Assembly: GCA_015067025.1 (NCBI GenBank)
Contig: SVNC01000006.1
Span: 86,496 to 150,495, forward strand
Length of the DNA stretch: 64,000 nt
Direction: 5' to 3'
Source: Oscillospiraceae bacterium
GTDB lineage: Bacteria > Bacillota > Clostridia > Oscillospirales > Ruminococcaceae
Of the stretch, positions 63,748 through 64,000 are shown one piece after another. The notes beneath the pieces are model-generated. The model worked only from the letters and a program-made list of their open reading frames with translations, had not been told where the DNA came from and did no database searches. Within the stretch, counting starts at the first letter, position 1. Every line of letters begins with the position of its first letter. Both the position numbers and the translations under genes were made by a program.

Positions 63748-64000
63748 GAACCCCGCCGTTTTGTAAACTGCGGGGTTAGCTGTTTTTTATAAAAGGCGGG
63801 AACTGCCAAAGGCGGCTCGCCTTAGCCGAGTAATCATACGGAAGCTTTGAACCCCGCCGTTTTGTAAACTGCAGGGTTAGCTGTTTTTTATAAAAGGCGG
63901 GAACTGCCAAAGGCGGCTCGCCTTAGCCGAGTAATCATACGGAAGCTTTGAACCCCGCCGTTTTGTAAACTGCAGGGTTAGCTGTTTTTTATAAAAGGCG
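63748..64000. repeat. 101-bp tandem repeat, running off the window
   Basis: Copies start at 63748, 63849 and 63950. Each begins GAACCCCGCCGTTTTGTAAA, holds a hairpin (AACCCCGC with GCGGGGTT, perfect in copy 1, one mismatch in copies 2 and 3) and a small AAGGCG/CGCCTT stem. The units are near identical throughout with no variable spacer. No gene is seen here. Confidence 0.9.

Noticed and set aside
63748..64000. Possible CRISPR array
   Set aside because: The whole 101-bp period repeats with no unique spacers, and no cas genes are near.

Overview
The window looks like chromosome of an anaerobic, spore-forming, plant-fibre-associated Firmicute, most likely in the Oscillospiraceae/Ruminococcaceae (Ruminococcus or [Eubacterium] siraeum-like). 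The clues are a CBM2-GH5 cellulase lipoprotein, a type III glutamine synthetase (GlnN), dipicolinate synthase genes (endospores), a CIRCE-controlled groESL, FtsEX with a peptidoglycan hydrolase, and BspA-type leucine-rich repeats. The assignment is inference from gene content; no rRNA or tRNA gene was seen.

Layout. 1-600: end of a membrane-bound LuxR-type regulator. 905-7489 (minus): a TIR-transmembrane-DUF6273 protein behind a compact type IV pilus-like operon (PilT-type ATPase, four small pilin-like proteins, PilC/GspF protein, transglutaminase lipoprotein). 7700-12387: a 1340-residue WG-repeat protein and a pseudo-receiver regulator. 12565-14698: CIRCE-groES-groEL. 14869-17939: an MBOAT/DHHW O-acetylation pair. 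17983-19433: dpaA/dpaB. 19639-24274: an SCP2-histone-like fusion, galU, a CheW with an inserted CZB domain, a hot-dog thioesterase, and an MFS pump behind a leader peptide with alternative hairpins. 24326-26490: deaminase and cellulase. 26658-32871: a stand-alone FakA-like domain, then metH, its separate activation protein, metF and metG. 33314-41301: PucR-type regulator, ftsE-ftsX, EnvC-like hydrolase, an S41 protease with Cys in place of the nucleophile, greA and a lysS fused to a tRNA-binding domain.

41429-55020 is the accessory part. An ECF sigma factor and a membrane partner are followed by an island (about 43.0-51.6 kb) bracketed by near-identical terminators. It holds mostly acidic proteins of immunity/tolerance-like or unknown type: a Cys-rich unknown, Sel1 repeats with a DUF2262-like tail, CbrC, LRR proteins, and HNH-like/DUF4253 modules in a tandem duplication with a 1129-bp offset. 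This is the best candidate for an undescribed system. A four-gene membrane/propeller cassette follows (51.8-55.0 kb).

55668-64000: glnN with a leader attenuator, the conserved rpmH-rnpA-yidD-yidC-jag operon (yidC probably starting at an ATA codon), tspO, a DUF2461 gene and a FliB-like Cys-rich gene. The window ends inside a 101-bp tandem repeat. Three intergenic regions (604-900, 55061-55580, 61900-62019) are packed with consecutive perfect hairpins and look like a genome-specific repeat habit.
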